Shown here: in pieces, positions 1 to 7,500 of the stretch
Numbering within the stretch: the stretch's first letter is position 1
Layout of the letters: every line of letters starts with the position of its first letter
Origin: an uncultured Shewanella sp.
GTDB taxonomy: Bacteria; Pseudomonadota; Gammaproteobacteria; Enterobacterales; Shewanellaceae
Direction: 5' to 3'
Assembly (NCBI RefSeq): GCF_947491715.1
Contig: NZ_CANLKR010000016.1
Span: 48,584 to 112,583 of the forward strand
Length of the DNA: 64,000 nt
The notes under the pieces: model-generated
The model's database searches: none
What the model was told of the DNA's origin: nothing
What the model saw: the letters and a program-made list of their open reading frames with translations, nothing else
Made by a program: the position numbers and the translations under genes

Positions 1-132
1 ATCTGCCAACTCCTTATGGAGTTTCCAAAAAGCATCTATGTTCCACTCATTGTGCTCATATAATCGTTCAGAAAATGAACCTTCCCAGTCAGGGTGGGTA
101 GCTGAATATCTTTCAATTTCATATAATTTCAT
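1..132 (-). CDS. partial immunity protein gene, cut by the window edge
   Basis: An open frame of 44 codons begins at an ATG (complement of 130-132) and runs off the left edge. The visible peptide starts MKLYEIERYSATHPDWEGSF and is rich in acidic and aromatic residues. It lies 47 bases downstream of the Ntox21-type toxin module on the same strand, exactly where the cognate immunity gene of a polymorphic toxin is expected. The immunity role is inferred from position only; I do not recognise the family from this fragment. No clear Shine-Dalgarno sequence precedes the ATG, so translation may be weak or coupled to the toxin gene. Confidence 0.6.
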   Translation of the reverse strand, partial: MKLYEIERYSATHPDWEGSFSERLYEHNEWNIDAFWKLHKELAD

Positions 133-179
133 AATTAACACTAACGCCTATTTTTTTAACATAAACATGAATAAGTAAA

Positions 180-1361
180 TTAATCACCAATTTGATTTAA
201 ATTAGCATCAAATGTACCCAAACGGCCTTTTTTGCTTCCTAGTTTTTCAACAGATTTAGCCATTTTCCAAACCCCACCATTATGTGCGCCATTGCCATCA
301 CCACTACCTACATCACGCGATATATAAAGATCTTTCTTTTTATTATGAAAGACTGTTTCACCATGTGTTTTAAACTTTGTTTTTTCAAATCCCAACTTTT
401 TCGCAGCTACAGTTGCTTCTTTTGTAGTCTTATAGAAAACCTCTCCAGGTTTCGCTGTAACACTATAATCTCCTTTTTTATCGCCATTCCCAGATCCTTT
501 CCCTGAATGACTATTATGCCATGCCTGACCTTTGCCGGGTTTATAAGCATTAAGTTTATCATTACTGATGCAATCATACAGATATTCAAATTCATAAATG
601 AATTTTGGATCAACGCCCCGCTTTTTTAATTCATCAAGTACGGCGCCTGCGGTTTGCTTAACGGTTTTGCCAACAGTAAGATCAACGGCGAGATCAATCC
701 CAAAACCAATGGCTGCATCAATTAAAATTTCTTTTTGTTTTTCAGGCGTGGCTTCGCTGAACCCCTCAAACTTGTCAATCAAATCCTTAATCGATTCTAT
801 GACACAATAAGCCTTATAAAGGCTATAGGCGCCCATGAAGAAAAACCAAAGCGCATTATTTTCAGCGGCATTGGCGCCTGCATCCGCTGCAATATTCACA
901 TCAGCATTAGCAATAAAGGCACCCAGTGCACTGCCTAATTTGGCTAGATCTACGCCAGTCTTTTTAAGATCGAGTAGCCTTTCCATGGCCGTTTCAAGGC
1001 TAGTATGAGTTGCAATTTTAGCGGCTTGTTGCTGCTCAGTTAATGCCGCAAAGGCCTTTTCATCCATGCCAAGTTCAGCCAGAGCTGACTCAAGGTCGTT
1101 CTCAGCCTTATTATAGGCTTGCTGTGATTTAAAGGTATCAGCAATCACCTCCCCAACAACCGCACCACCTGCGCCGGATAAACAGCTGATTTTGTTTTTC
1201 TTGTCGCTACCATGAACATTGGCAGTGGCTAAGCCTATGCCACAACCCAAAGCGGCGTGGGACATATAGCGTACGACTTGATTAATATCATTGTTTTTAG
1301 CGGCTTCACCAATCTTGCCTGCCATGTTTTTACCCAGCTTAGCGATGGCGCTGGTTTGCAT
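180..1361 (-). CDS. orphan CdiA-CT module with Ntox21-type C-terminal toxin
   Basis: This 393-residue protein has no signal peptide and starts abruptly inside what is pretoxin sequence in the large exoprotein encoded at 4555-8442. Residues 1-75 nearly match that protein, including the block ALGCGIGLATANVHGS with its paired cysteines. The helical middle part (KTGVDLAKLGSALGAF, DVNIAADAG) is also shared. The last ~95 residues are unique and match my recollection of the Ntox21 polymorphic-toxin family: AAKKLGFEKT, a THGETVFHN segment, YISRDVGSGDG, HNGGVWKMAKS and RLGTFDANLNQIGD. Ntox21 was predicted in comparative surveys to be an RNase-type toxin; activity here is inferred. The ATG has no obvious ribosome-binding site and is preceded by an in-frame stop (see 1362-1460), so the module is probably silent unless recombined onto the parental gene. 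The following immunity gene runs off the window edge. Confidence 0.75.
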   Translation of the reverse strand: MQTSAIAKLGKNMAGKIGEAAKNNDINQVVRYMSHAALGCGIGLATANVHGSDKKNKISCLSGAGGAVVGEVIADTFKSQQAYNKAENDLESALAELGMDEKAFAALTEQQQAAKIATHTSLETAMERLLDLKKTGVDLAKLGSALGAFIANADVNIAADAGANAAENNALWFFFMGAYSLYKAYCVIESIKDLIDKFEGFSEATPEKQKEILIDAAIGFGIDLAVDLTVGKTVKQTAGAVLDELKKRGVDPKFIYEFEYLYDCISNDKLNAYKPGKGQAWHNSHSGKGSGNGDKKGDYSVTAKPGEVFYKTTKEATVAAKKLGFEKTKFKTHGETVFHNKKKDLYISRDVGSGDGNGAHNGGVWKMAKSVEKLGSKKGRLGTFDANLNQIGD

Positions 1362-1460
1362 GGTTTGGACTTTTATAATTTAAAAAAAGTGATCGCCCAA
1401 ATCCCCTAAATCGCCGCCATAAACCAGCGTATTGACCCCGGCACTGATGGCTGATTCGGT
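1362..1460 (-). pseudogene. degenerate in-frame remnant of exoprotein coding sequence upstream of the orphan module
   Basis: Read in the frame of the downstream orphan module, this stretch translates as TESAISAGVNTLVYGG, then DLGDLGDHFF, a TAA stop, and IIKVQT before the ATG. The intact exoprotein (4555-8442) has TRATVNAGINTIFSHG, HLSDFGDQF at the corresponding place, so homology extends about 30 codons upstream of the annotated start. This is what is expected if the cassette is a displaced 3' end of the parental gene. The stop and the short divergent patch are shared with the copy at 4052-4150, so they arose once and were duplicated with the cassettes. Confidence 0.75.
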
Positions 1461-1475
1461 AGAAATACAAAATAA

Positions 1476-1511
1476 AAAACCACCGTCAGTGTTAGTTCTG
1501 GCGGTGGTTTT
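1476..1511 (-). terminator. conserved cassette terminator, copy 1
   Basis: A 10-bp perfect stem (AAAACCACCG / CGGTGGTTTT) with a 16-base loop lies 34 bases past the stop of the immunity gene at 1545-2021. On the minus strand it is followed by a T-rich run. The same stem recurs after the other complete immunity genes of the array (2183-2221 and 4166-4201), with divergent loops. Confidence 0.8.
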
Positions 1512-1544
1512 GAGAACTTAATTCATGAATTTTAGGTGGGTTGG

Positions 1545-2021
1545 TTAATCTTTAATTAAATTCATCTTCCTTGGCAGCCAACCTGCTTTAGGCTCGGTAT
1601 AGTAAGGTAAGATTTCATTGGGAAATAAAATATCCCATATCAATCGCTTAGCAATCAACTTTAACATTTCAGGGTGGTAGTCATCTGCTCCATTAACAAA
1701 ATACACTGAATCTTCTGGATAAATTTCATCCCAATAAGAACTTGCTATACAGTGAAATCCTTCGCCCAGTGGCACTTCTTCGCCCGCATTATTTTGATTC
1801 AGTGCATTCCAAAATGCCTCATCGGCCTGAAAGGCAAAAAAGAACTCTTGCTTTAAGGTGGCAAAAAATGTTGCTTCATTCCTTAAATGCATATAATAAG
1901 CTCGTTCCAGCATGTCCTCCACATCCGGGCGCTGTAATGGTGAGTCATAATGGTCTTCGTAACCGTATTCATTCTCATCAACAAATGAATAAATCAATTT
2001 GTACAAATAAGTAATTTTCAT
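1545..2021 (-). CDS. probable orphan immunity protein (158 aa)
   Basis: A soluble, acidic 158-residue protein with many aromatic residues and no signal peptide or membrane segment. It sits between two cassette terminators, which is the place of an immunity gene, but no full toxin gene lies directly upstream; only a 41-codon frame (2054-2179) separates it from the previous terminator. I do not recognise the family. The most likely role is neutralising a toxin once encoded upstream, or carried by sister strains, and retained because losing it would leave the cell susceptible. This is inference from array position, size and composition. The ATG (complement of 2019-2021) is the first in the frame and no convincing Shine-Dalgarno sequence is seen. 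Confidence 0.65.
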   Translation of the reverse strand: MKITYLYKLIYSFVDENEYGYEDHYDSPLQRPDVEDMLERAYYMHLRNEATFFATLKQEFFFAFQADEAFWNALNQNNAGEEVPLGEGFHCIASSYWDEIYPEDSVYFVNGADDYHPEMLKLIAKRLIWDILFPNEILPYYTEPKAGWLPRKMNLIKD

Positions 2022-2053
2022 TATTAATAGACCTATTGGTAATATATAAAATG

Positions 2054-2179
2054 TTATTTTTTCTTCTCACTGGCGACTTTATACAAACAATAGTGGTATT
2101 CATGTGCCCTTATTTTGAAGCAATGGACTTCCCAGACTTTGCTAGACAAATATCTCATCCCGATTGAATCACAGCTCAT
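2054..2179 (-). pseudogene. possible C-terminal remnant of a lost toxin (41 codons)
   Basis: An open frame starts at an ATG directly against the upstream terminator and ends 32 bases before the immunity gene at 1545-2021. Its peptide includes KVWEVHCFKIRAHEYHYCLY and ends in a lysine-rich tail. No pretoxin homology precedes it, unlike in the other cassettes. Its position suggests the last part of a toxin domain left after deletion, but it could be non-coding spacer. I cannot assign it to a toxin family. Confidence 0.35.
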
Positions 2180-2182
2180 AAA

Positions 2183-2221
2183 AAAACCACCGCCAAATGT
2201 GATATCAGTAGCGGTGGTTTT
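2183..2221 (-). terminator. conserved cassette terminator, copy 2
   Basis: The 10-bp stem AAAACCACCG / CGGTGGTTTT encloses a 19-base loop and is followed on the minus strand by a run of T residues. It lies 46 bases past the stop of the AHH-module immunity gene. Confidence 0.8.
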
Positions 2222-2267
2222 GATTGAAATTACATCAATTAACGATGAGGAGGTTGGTTAATTATTG

Positions 2268-2789
2268 TTAATTCACTTTTTTGTAAAAAACTAGGTTGTT
2301 TATGTGACCATTACTTTCAAAACCACAAGGCCAACCTCCCTGTAAATATACTGAAAATATTTTTTCAAAGAATATATTCTTTTTTCCTAAAACTACCCTG
2401 CTATGCATACAGGCAAAAAGATCTGAAACAATATCATCAAGTAATTCTTTATGTTCTAGCGATAGCTGATTCAATACACATTGATTTAAATTATCTAGCT
2501 GTGAAGCCAGTATATTTTCAACATCTGGAAACACTTCTGATGAAGTATAAATAATATCCCAAATTTCACTCATTTTATCAGAACGAAAATCACTCCAAGT
2601 CAGCTCTTCTTCACCATAGACACTTTCCCATGCCATCATTTTTGCCCTATCAATATCAAAAATAATACGCTGATCCGAAACTTCACCTTCATGCTGCTTT
2701 AAAAGTGCACCACTATTTAAAAAATCAATAATTTCATTAAATAAATCTGTATATTTACCTAAATCTACTTGTTTATCCATTGTAACCAC
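2268..2789 (-). CDS. probable immunity protein of the AHH-type nuclease module
   Basis: The gene overlaps the end of the toxin module at 2765-4051 by 25 bases, a coupling typical of toxin-immunity pairs. It encodes up to 173 residues; an ATG three codons in (MDKQVDLGKY, 2780) is an equally good start. The protein is acidic and helical-looking, has no signal peptide, and contains segments such as WESVYGEEELTWSDF and VFPDVENILASQLDNLNQCV. I do not recognise a named immunity family. It probably binds and blocks the AHH nuclease in the cytoplasm. A conserved hairpin terminator follows at 2183-2221. The function is inferred from arrangement alone. Confidence 0.7.
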   Translation of the reverse strand: MVTMDKQVDLGKYTDLFNEIIDFLNSGALLKQHEGEVSDQRIIFDIDRAKMMAWESVYGEEELTWSDFRSDKMSEIWDIIYTSSEVFPDVENILASQLDNLNQCVLNQLSLEHKELLDDIVSDLFACMHSRVVLGKKNIFFEKIFSVYLQGGWPCGFESNGHINNLVFYKKVN

Positions 2790-4051
2790 ACTTCTGTTTT
2801 AGCCCCATCCTTATTTCGAACTGGCATGCCCGATTCTGTAATACTTCTCAATTTAACTTGTAAATCGTATACTTGTTTTTGTAATTGAGCAATAGGTAAA
2901 CTATTGTCCATTTCATTTAAGCTTTTCCTTACCGCTAAAGTATAATTAGGGTGACTCCCTGTATGCCTAGGCAAACCGCTAATAGAACCTTCAGGCTTAG
3001 CTTTGCTCGCTGGTAAAAAAATGCCGTTTGATGCGTCATCTAAATCCATACCCACTTTTTTTAAAATCGGATGACTTTTCAATTCCGAGGGAATTAAATG
3101 TTGAGCTTGATAACCCGTCCATGAATCTGAACGGTTTTTCCCCATAGACTCATTCAAATTTTTACCAAGTTTAGTTGAACTCCCCCCTGTTACTACCCCG
3201 GGTTTACCAGAAAGCAACCTTTGAGGTTGATCAGCTATCGATACAGAAGGTTTTTGACCTATTCCCAACTTAGGATGTTTAAAGGTGCCTTGTTCAATTT
3301 GGTTAATGACATCTTCAAAGGCTGCATTCAATTTTTTGCCAAATTCAAATTTATTGAGCCCTGCTGATAACAACTTAGTCGCTGCTTTACTCCCCATAGT
3401 CATGATGACTTCAGCAGCAAAATCTTCAGCTACACCTTTAATCATCTGAATTTGTTGTTCTTCTGGAGCTTCTTTAAGATCTTCAACAAATGCTTTTATA
3501 TCATCGACTCTGTCGGCTAACTCACACAACGCAATAAAATCAGCATAGAAGAACACGCCTCTTAGGATCTGACCAAATACGTTATTGTCTACTGCATTTT
3601 CAGCTGCATCCGCAGCGATATTGACATCAATGTTTGCAACCATCGCACCGACAGCCACACTCAAACGAGCTAAATCTACCCCTGTTTTTTTAATATCTTG
3701 CAACTGATCTATCAACTGCTGATAGTCTTGCTCTAAGGTTTTATTTTCAGGATCTAACCTTAAATTAGCCAGCTTTTCAGCAGCTTTTAATTGTGTATTA
3801 TCATAATCTGACTGACTCTTATAGATATCCCCTATCACTTCCCCAGCCACAGCGCCACCTGCACCCGATAAGCAGCTGATTTTGTTTTTCTTATCGCTGC
3901 CATGAACATTGGCAGTGGCTAAGCCTATGCCACAACCCAAAGCGGCGTGGGACATATAGCGTACGACTTGATTAATATCTTTATTTTCAGCCGCTTCACC
4001 AATCTTACCCGCCATGCCTTTGCCCAGCTTACTGATAGCGCTGGTTTGCAT
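2765..4051 (-). CDS. orphan CdiA-CT module with AHH/HNH-type nuclease toxin
   Basis: This 428-residue protein starts with the same MQTSAI pretoxin segment as the module at 180-1361 and shares SCLSGAGGAVAGEVIGDIYK with the full exoprotein. The C-terminal ~120 residues form a nuclease domain of the AHH group within the HNH/ENDO VII superfamily. Visible marks are QAQHLIPSELKSHPIL, then DASNGIFLP, GLPRHTGSHPNY and a helix with LAVRKSLNEMD. The canonical AHH triplet reads AQH here, keeping the last histidine, and the distal H...SHPxY histidines are present, so it may be active as a DNase. There is no signal peptide, no recognisable ribosome-binding site, and an in-frame stop just upstream, so it is a displaced cassette rather than an autonomous secreted protein. 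Confidence 0.78.
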   Translation of the reverse strand: MQTSAISKLGKGMAGKIGEAAENKDINQVVRYMSHAALGCGIGLATANVHGSDKKNKISCLSGAGGAVAGEVIGDIYKSQSDYDNTQLKAAEKLANLRLDPENKTLEQDYQQLIDQLQDIKKTGVDLARLSVAVGAMVANIDVNIAADAAENAVDNNVFGQILRGVFFYADFIALCELADRVDDIKAFVEDLKEAPEEQQIQMIKGVAEDFAAEVIMTMGSKAATKLLSAGLNKFEFGKKLNAAFEDVINQIEQGTFKHPKLGIGQKPSVSIADQPQRLLSGKPGVVTGGSSTKLGKNLNESMGKNRSDSWTGYQAQHLIPSELKSHPILKKVGMDLDDASNGIFLPASKAKPEGSISGLPRHTGSHPNYTLAVRKSLNEMDNSLPIAQLQKQVYDLQVKLRSITESGMPVRNKDGAKTEVWLQWINK

Positions 4052-4150
4052 GGTTTGGACTTTTATAATTTAAAAAAAGTGATCGCCTAAATCCCCTAAA
4101 TCGCCGCCATAAACCAGCGTATTGACCCCGGCACTAATGGCAGATTCGGT
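4052..4150 (-). pseudogene. degenerate in-frame leader remnant, second copy
   Basis: This is nearly identical to 1362-1460. It includes the same in-frame TAA directly after the GDLGDHFF codons, followed by the IIKVQT codons and the ATG of the orphan module. It marks the 5' limit of homology with the full exoprotein gene, so it is a likely recombination tract. Confidence 0.75.
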
Positions 4151-4165
4151 AGGAATACAAAATAA

Positions 4166-4201
4166 AAAACCACCGCCATTATTCGTTCTGGCGGTGGTCT
4201 T
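4166..4201 (-). terminator. conserved cassette terminator, copy 3
   Basis: Stem AAAACCACCGCC / GGCGGTGGTCTT, with one G-T wobble and a T-rich tail on the minus strand. It lies 46 bases past the stop of the immunity gene at 4247-4552. It would separate the live toxin-immunity pair from the downstream silent cassettes. Confidence 0.8.
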
Positions 4202-4246
4202 GAGAGCTTAACTCATTAACTTTGGAGGAGTGATTAATTTTTACAA

Positions 4247-4552
4247 CTAATCATACTCAAATTTAACATCAAACTCCCCATCGGGAAACAAGGTAAAAAA
4301 GCACTTTTTATAGAGGCCTTTTTCCTTGGTTGAGACCAATTCGGCGAGATCATCAAAATAAAAACCCAGCAAATCTGGCCCACCAATAGAGATAAGCTGA
4401 CTCTCGTCATTTAAATATTCAACTAAACTTCTTGTATGCGTATCACTCAACCTTTCATAAACCACGTCAATTCGCTGCCAGTTATCTTGCAGATCATTGT
4501 TTAACGCATTGGCAATGGCTTGGTAACACTCAATGGGATCGACAAAATCCAA
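4247..4552 (-). CDS. immunity protein of the EndoNS_2-type toxin, YezG/DUF600-like
   Basis: A small acidic protein of 101 residues whose ATG lies two bases after the stop of the exoprotein/toxin gene, so the pair is translationally coupled. The N-terminus (ECYQAIANALNNDL, DNWQRIDVVYE) and the C-terminal FTLFPDGEFDVKFEYD resemble the YezG (DUF600) immunity family, in which a late aromatic G-F-x-v-x-x-x-Y-D segment is typical. YezG pairs with the YeeF toxin of Bacillus, which also has an EndoNS_2-like nuclease domain, so family and partner agree. The protein is shorter than usual YezG proteins. The assignment is from memory of the motif, not a search. Confidence 0.65.
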   Translation of the reverse strand: MDFVDPIECYQAIANALNNDLQDNWQRIDVVYERLSDTHTRSLVEYLNDESQLISIGGPDLLGFYFDDLAELVSTKEKGLYKKCFFTLFPDGEFDVKFEYD

Positions 4553-4554
4553 GG

Positions 4555-7500
4555 TTAACCTCCTTCTTTATTTGCAAATTTTTCTGTAAATACTTTACCC
4601 TCATTAACTTTGTATTTTACTATATAGCCATCTGGCCTGACAGAAGTATTTCCGGGTTTAAATACACTTTTAAATTCAGCCACGACGGTATCGCCCACCT
4701 TTAAATGATCCCTTAGCTTACGTTCCAAACTGGCGTACTCTTTACCATTTAATTTACGGTTTCCGGGTGAAATGTTGAGATCTCCGCCTTGAAAGCCAAA
4801 TTGATCAGCCCCCGCATGGAAACCAATATCATTAGTTTCTCCTTTATGACCAATCATTCTATCATCATAAAAGCGATTACCGCCATCTTGTAACCTTAAA
4901 CGGCCAGAGGAACTTACTCCTCGACCTAACTCATCCGTCGTATAGGACATCCCATCAAATTCATACACCGTATTCGGTTTAGGATCTTTACATGCCGCAC
5001 GATATTCGTCTCTGGTTTTTAACGATACGGTTTTTAGATTCGGATTAACGTGAGATTGGGCCTTATCATCAACTTTTGTAGGTTTTTCATGAGTAACAGG
5101 TTTCCCTTTCTTCCCAGCACCCGGCTTGTACATCTTCAGATTGCCTTGTTCAAGCAAATCTTGCACATGCGCTAGCTCATCAATAACATGCTTGCCTACG
5201 CCCGTTTTTTTCATTCGGGTGATGATCTCATCCATCACCTTACCCGTGCTTTTTCCGATAACGGCACTTTGCAACTGATCAATGGCGAATTGCTGTAACA
5301 GCGCTATGCGCTGTTCATCTGACGCATTTTTTAAGTCATCGACAAGCTTAATGACATCCTTGATACTTTCATAAAACTCATAGGCTTTGTAAAGAAAATA
5401 GGCGCCTTGCAGCGCAAACCAAAAAACATTATTTTCAACCGCATTTACACCTGCATCGGCGGCAATATTGACATCCGCTTTCGCGATAAAAGCCCCTAAT
5501 GCAGTACCTAGCTTAGCAATATTCACACCACGGTCTTTTAAGGTTTTAATGGTTTTTAAGCCATTTACCAGTGTATAATTACCCGCAATTTGCTTTTGTT
5601 GTTCTTCCGTAAGTGAGCCTATATCCTTAGTCGTTAAGCCGTATTTTGCTAACTCATCTTTAACCTCAGTAACCTTATTGTTATATTCTGTTTGGCTTTT
5701 ATAGATATCCCCTATCACCTCCCCAGCCACAGCGCCACCTGCACCGGATAAACAACTGATTTTGTTTTTCTTGTCGCTACCATGGACATTGGCGGTGGCT
5801 AAGCCGATGCCGCACCCCAAGGCCGCATGGGACATATAACGTACAGCTTGACCTATAGACTTTTCGTCAACAGCAGCACCGATTTTCCCCGCCATTGTTC
5901 TACCCAGTTGATTTATGGCGTCTTGCTGTAAGCTTTGAACAAATTGATCACCAAAATCACTTAAATGACCATGGGAAAAAATGGTATTGATCCCCGCATT
6001 CACCGTTGCGCGAGTTACCATTTGTGTGGCTTGATTGGCTAGTTGAATGCCAGTATTGACCTCTTTAACAACTTCACCACCTTTGACAACTTCTTGTGTG
6101 GCATCAAAAAAATCCATACCACCGACATATTGCAAGGCCCCCGCTGTGACCATAGACTGGGCAACCGTTCTTACCGTATCTGTGGAATGCATTTGCTTAG
6201 CGGTATCAATTAGCCCATTACCATTGGCCAAACTTATGGCGGTTTGGGTCGATAGCGCTAGCATACCCGCAGCAATGGCGGCTTCAAATGTAGCCGCCAT
6301 TCCTGCCATGCCCACGGCACCAGCGGCCGCACTGCCAGCAATCGCTGCACCGGCATTAGCAGCCAGTGCAGCTAGGCCAGCGCCACCCGTTACCACCGCC
6401 ATCGCAATGGCGATCACCGCCATGGCCGCTGGGCTTAGGTTGCTGGTTTTCTTGTGTTCATGAATGTTAAGCAGTGCTTGATAGCTGGTCTCTATGTTAT
6501 CGTGGTACTCAGGGTCGTTATAGAGATCGGCCATCCATGACAGGCCTTCGGTTTTACTGAACTCATCGAGAATGTCATCTAAGGTCATGTCCTCACTTTG
6601 ACCCAGCTCAATGCTTAAGCCATGAGTCGCATGAATTTTGACGCCACCAACAATATTGTTATACACCGCAGTGTCCACTTTATCGTTAATGGTTTGGGTT
6701 TTAATCTTCCACATGCCTTTTTTGACACGGTTCATGAAGTAGTGATCTTGCTCTTTAGCCAGCAGCAAGTTTATCGCGCCGTCATTGGCATTGATTTGGG
6801 TACCGTCGCCGGATTTAATCTCGGTGGCTCTTAGCGTAATATCACCAAAATCTGAGGCGATGAGCACACCTTTACCCGCCTCTAAGGCCGAGCGAATGGC
6901 AATGGTTTGAAACTCTTGCTCTTGCAGGGTAACGTTACCGACTTTACCGTGGCGGCTTTGTTGAAACTCATCGAACTCGTTGGTGATGTAAATGCCTTGA
7001 TCGGCCAAAATTTCAATCACGCCTTGATCGGCGGTTAAGGTTGAGGCATTAATTTGAATGACGCCTGAGGCCATCAAATAAATGCTGTCTTTGGCGCTTA
7101 ATACCGAGGCTGTGTGACTGACAACCGACTGCTCTGTGTCATAGCCGCCCACTTTATCATTGCGCACATAGCTGGTTTGTTGGCTGACAATGGCAATATT
7201 GCCGTCGGCCGTCAGCATGATCGACCCTGTTTTACTGTCGACCTTACCGCCTTGAATGATGATGTCATTCATACTGCGAATATTAATGGTACCGTTGGCA
7301 TTGACGCTGGCAATGGGGCCTAAGCGGGTGCCTTGCTCATAAGGTGTGGCGTAACGGTGCACCATGGTTTTTTGCAGGTATTGATTGGCCACAATGTTAA
7401 CATTCTGCTTGGCCGATATCGTGCCAGACAGGTTTTGCAGCGTGCCGCCCACCAGTAGATTGAGATCCCCTGATGCCACCACAGTGGCATTGGGTTTAAC

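Noticed and set aside
6047..6463. Plus-strand frame opposite the DUF637-like region
   Set aside because: It is a shadow of the Ala/Gly-rich coding sequence on the minus strand; the same holds for the other plus-strand frames over 4.5-11 kb.
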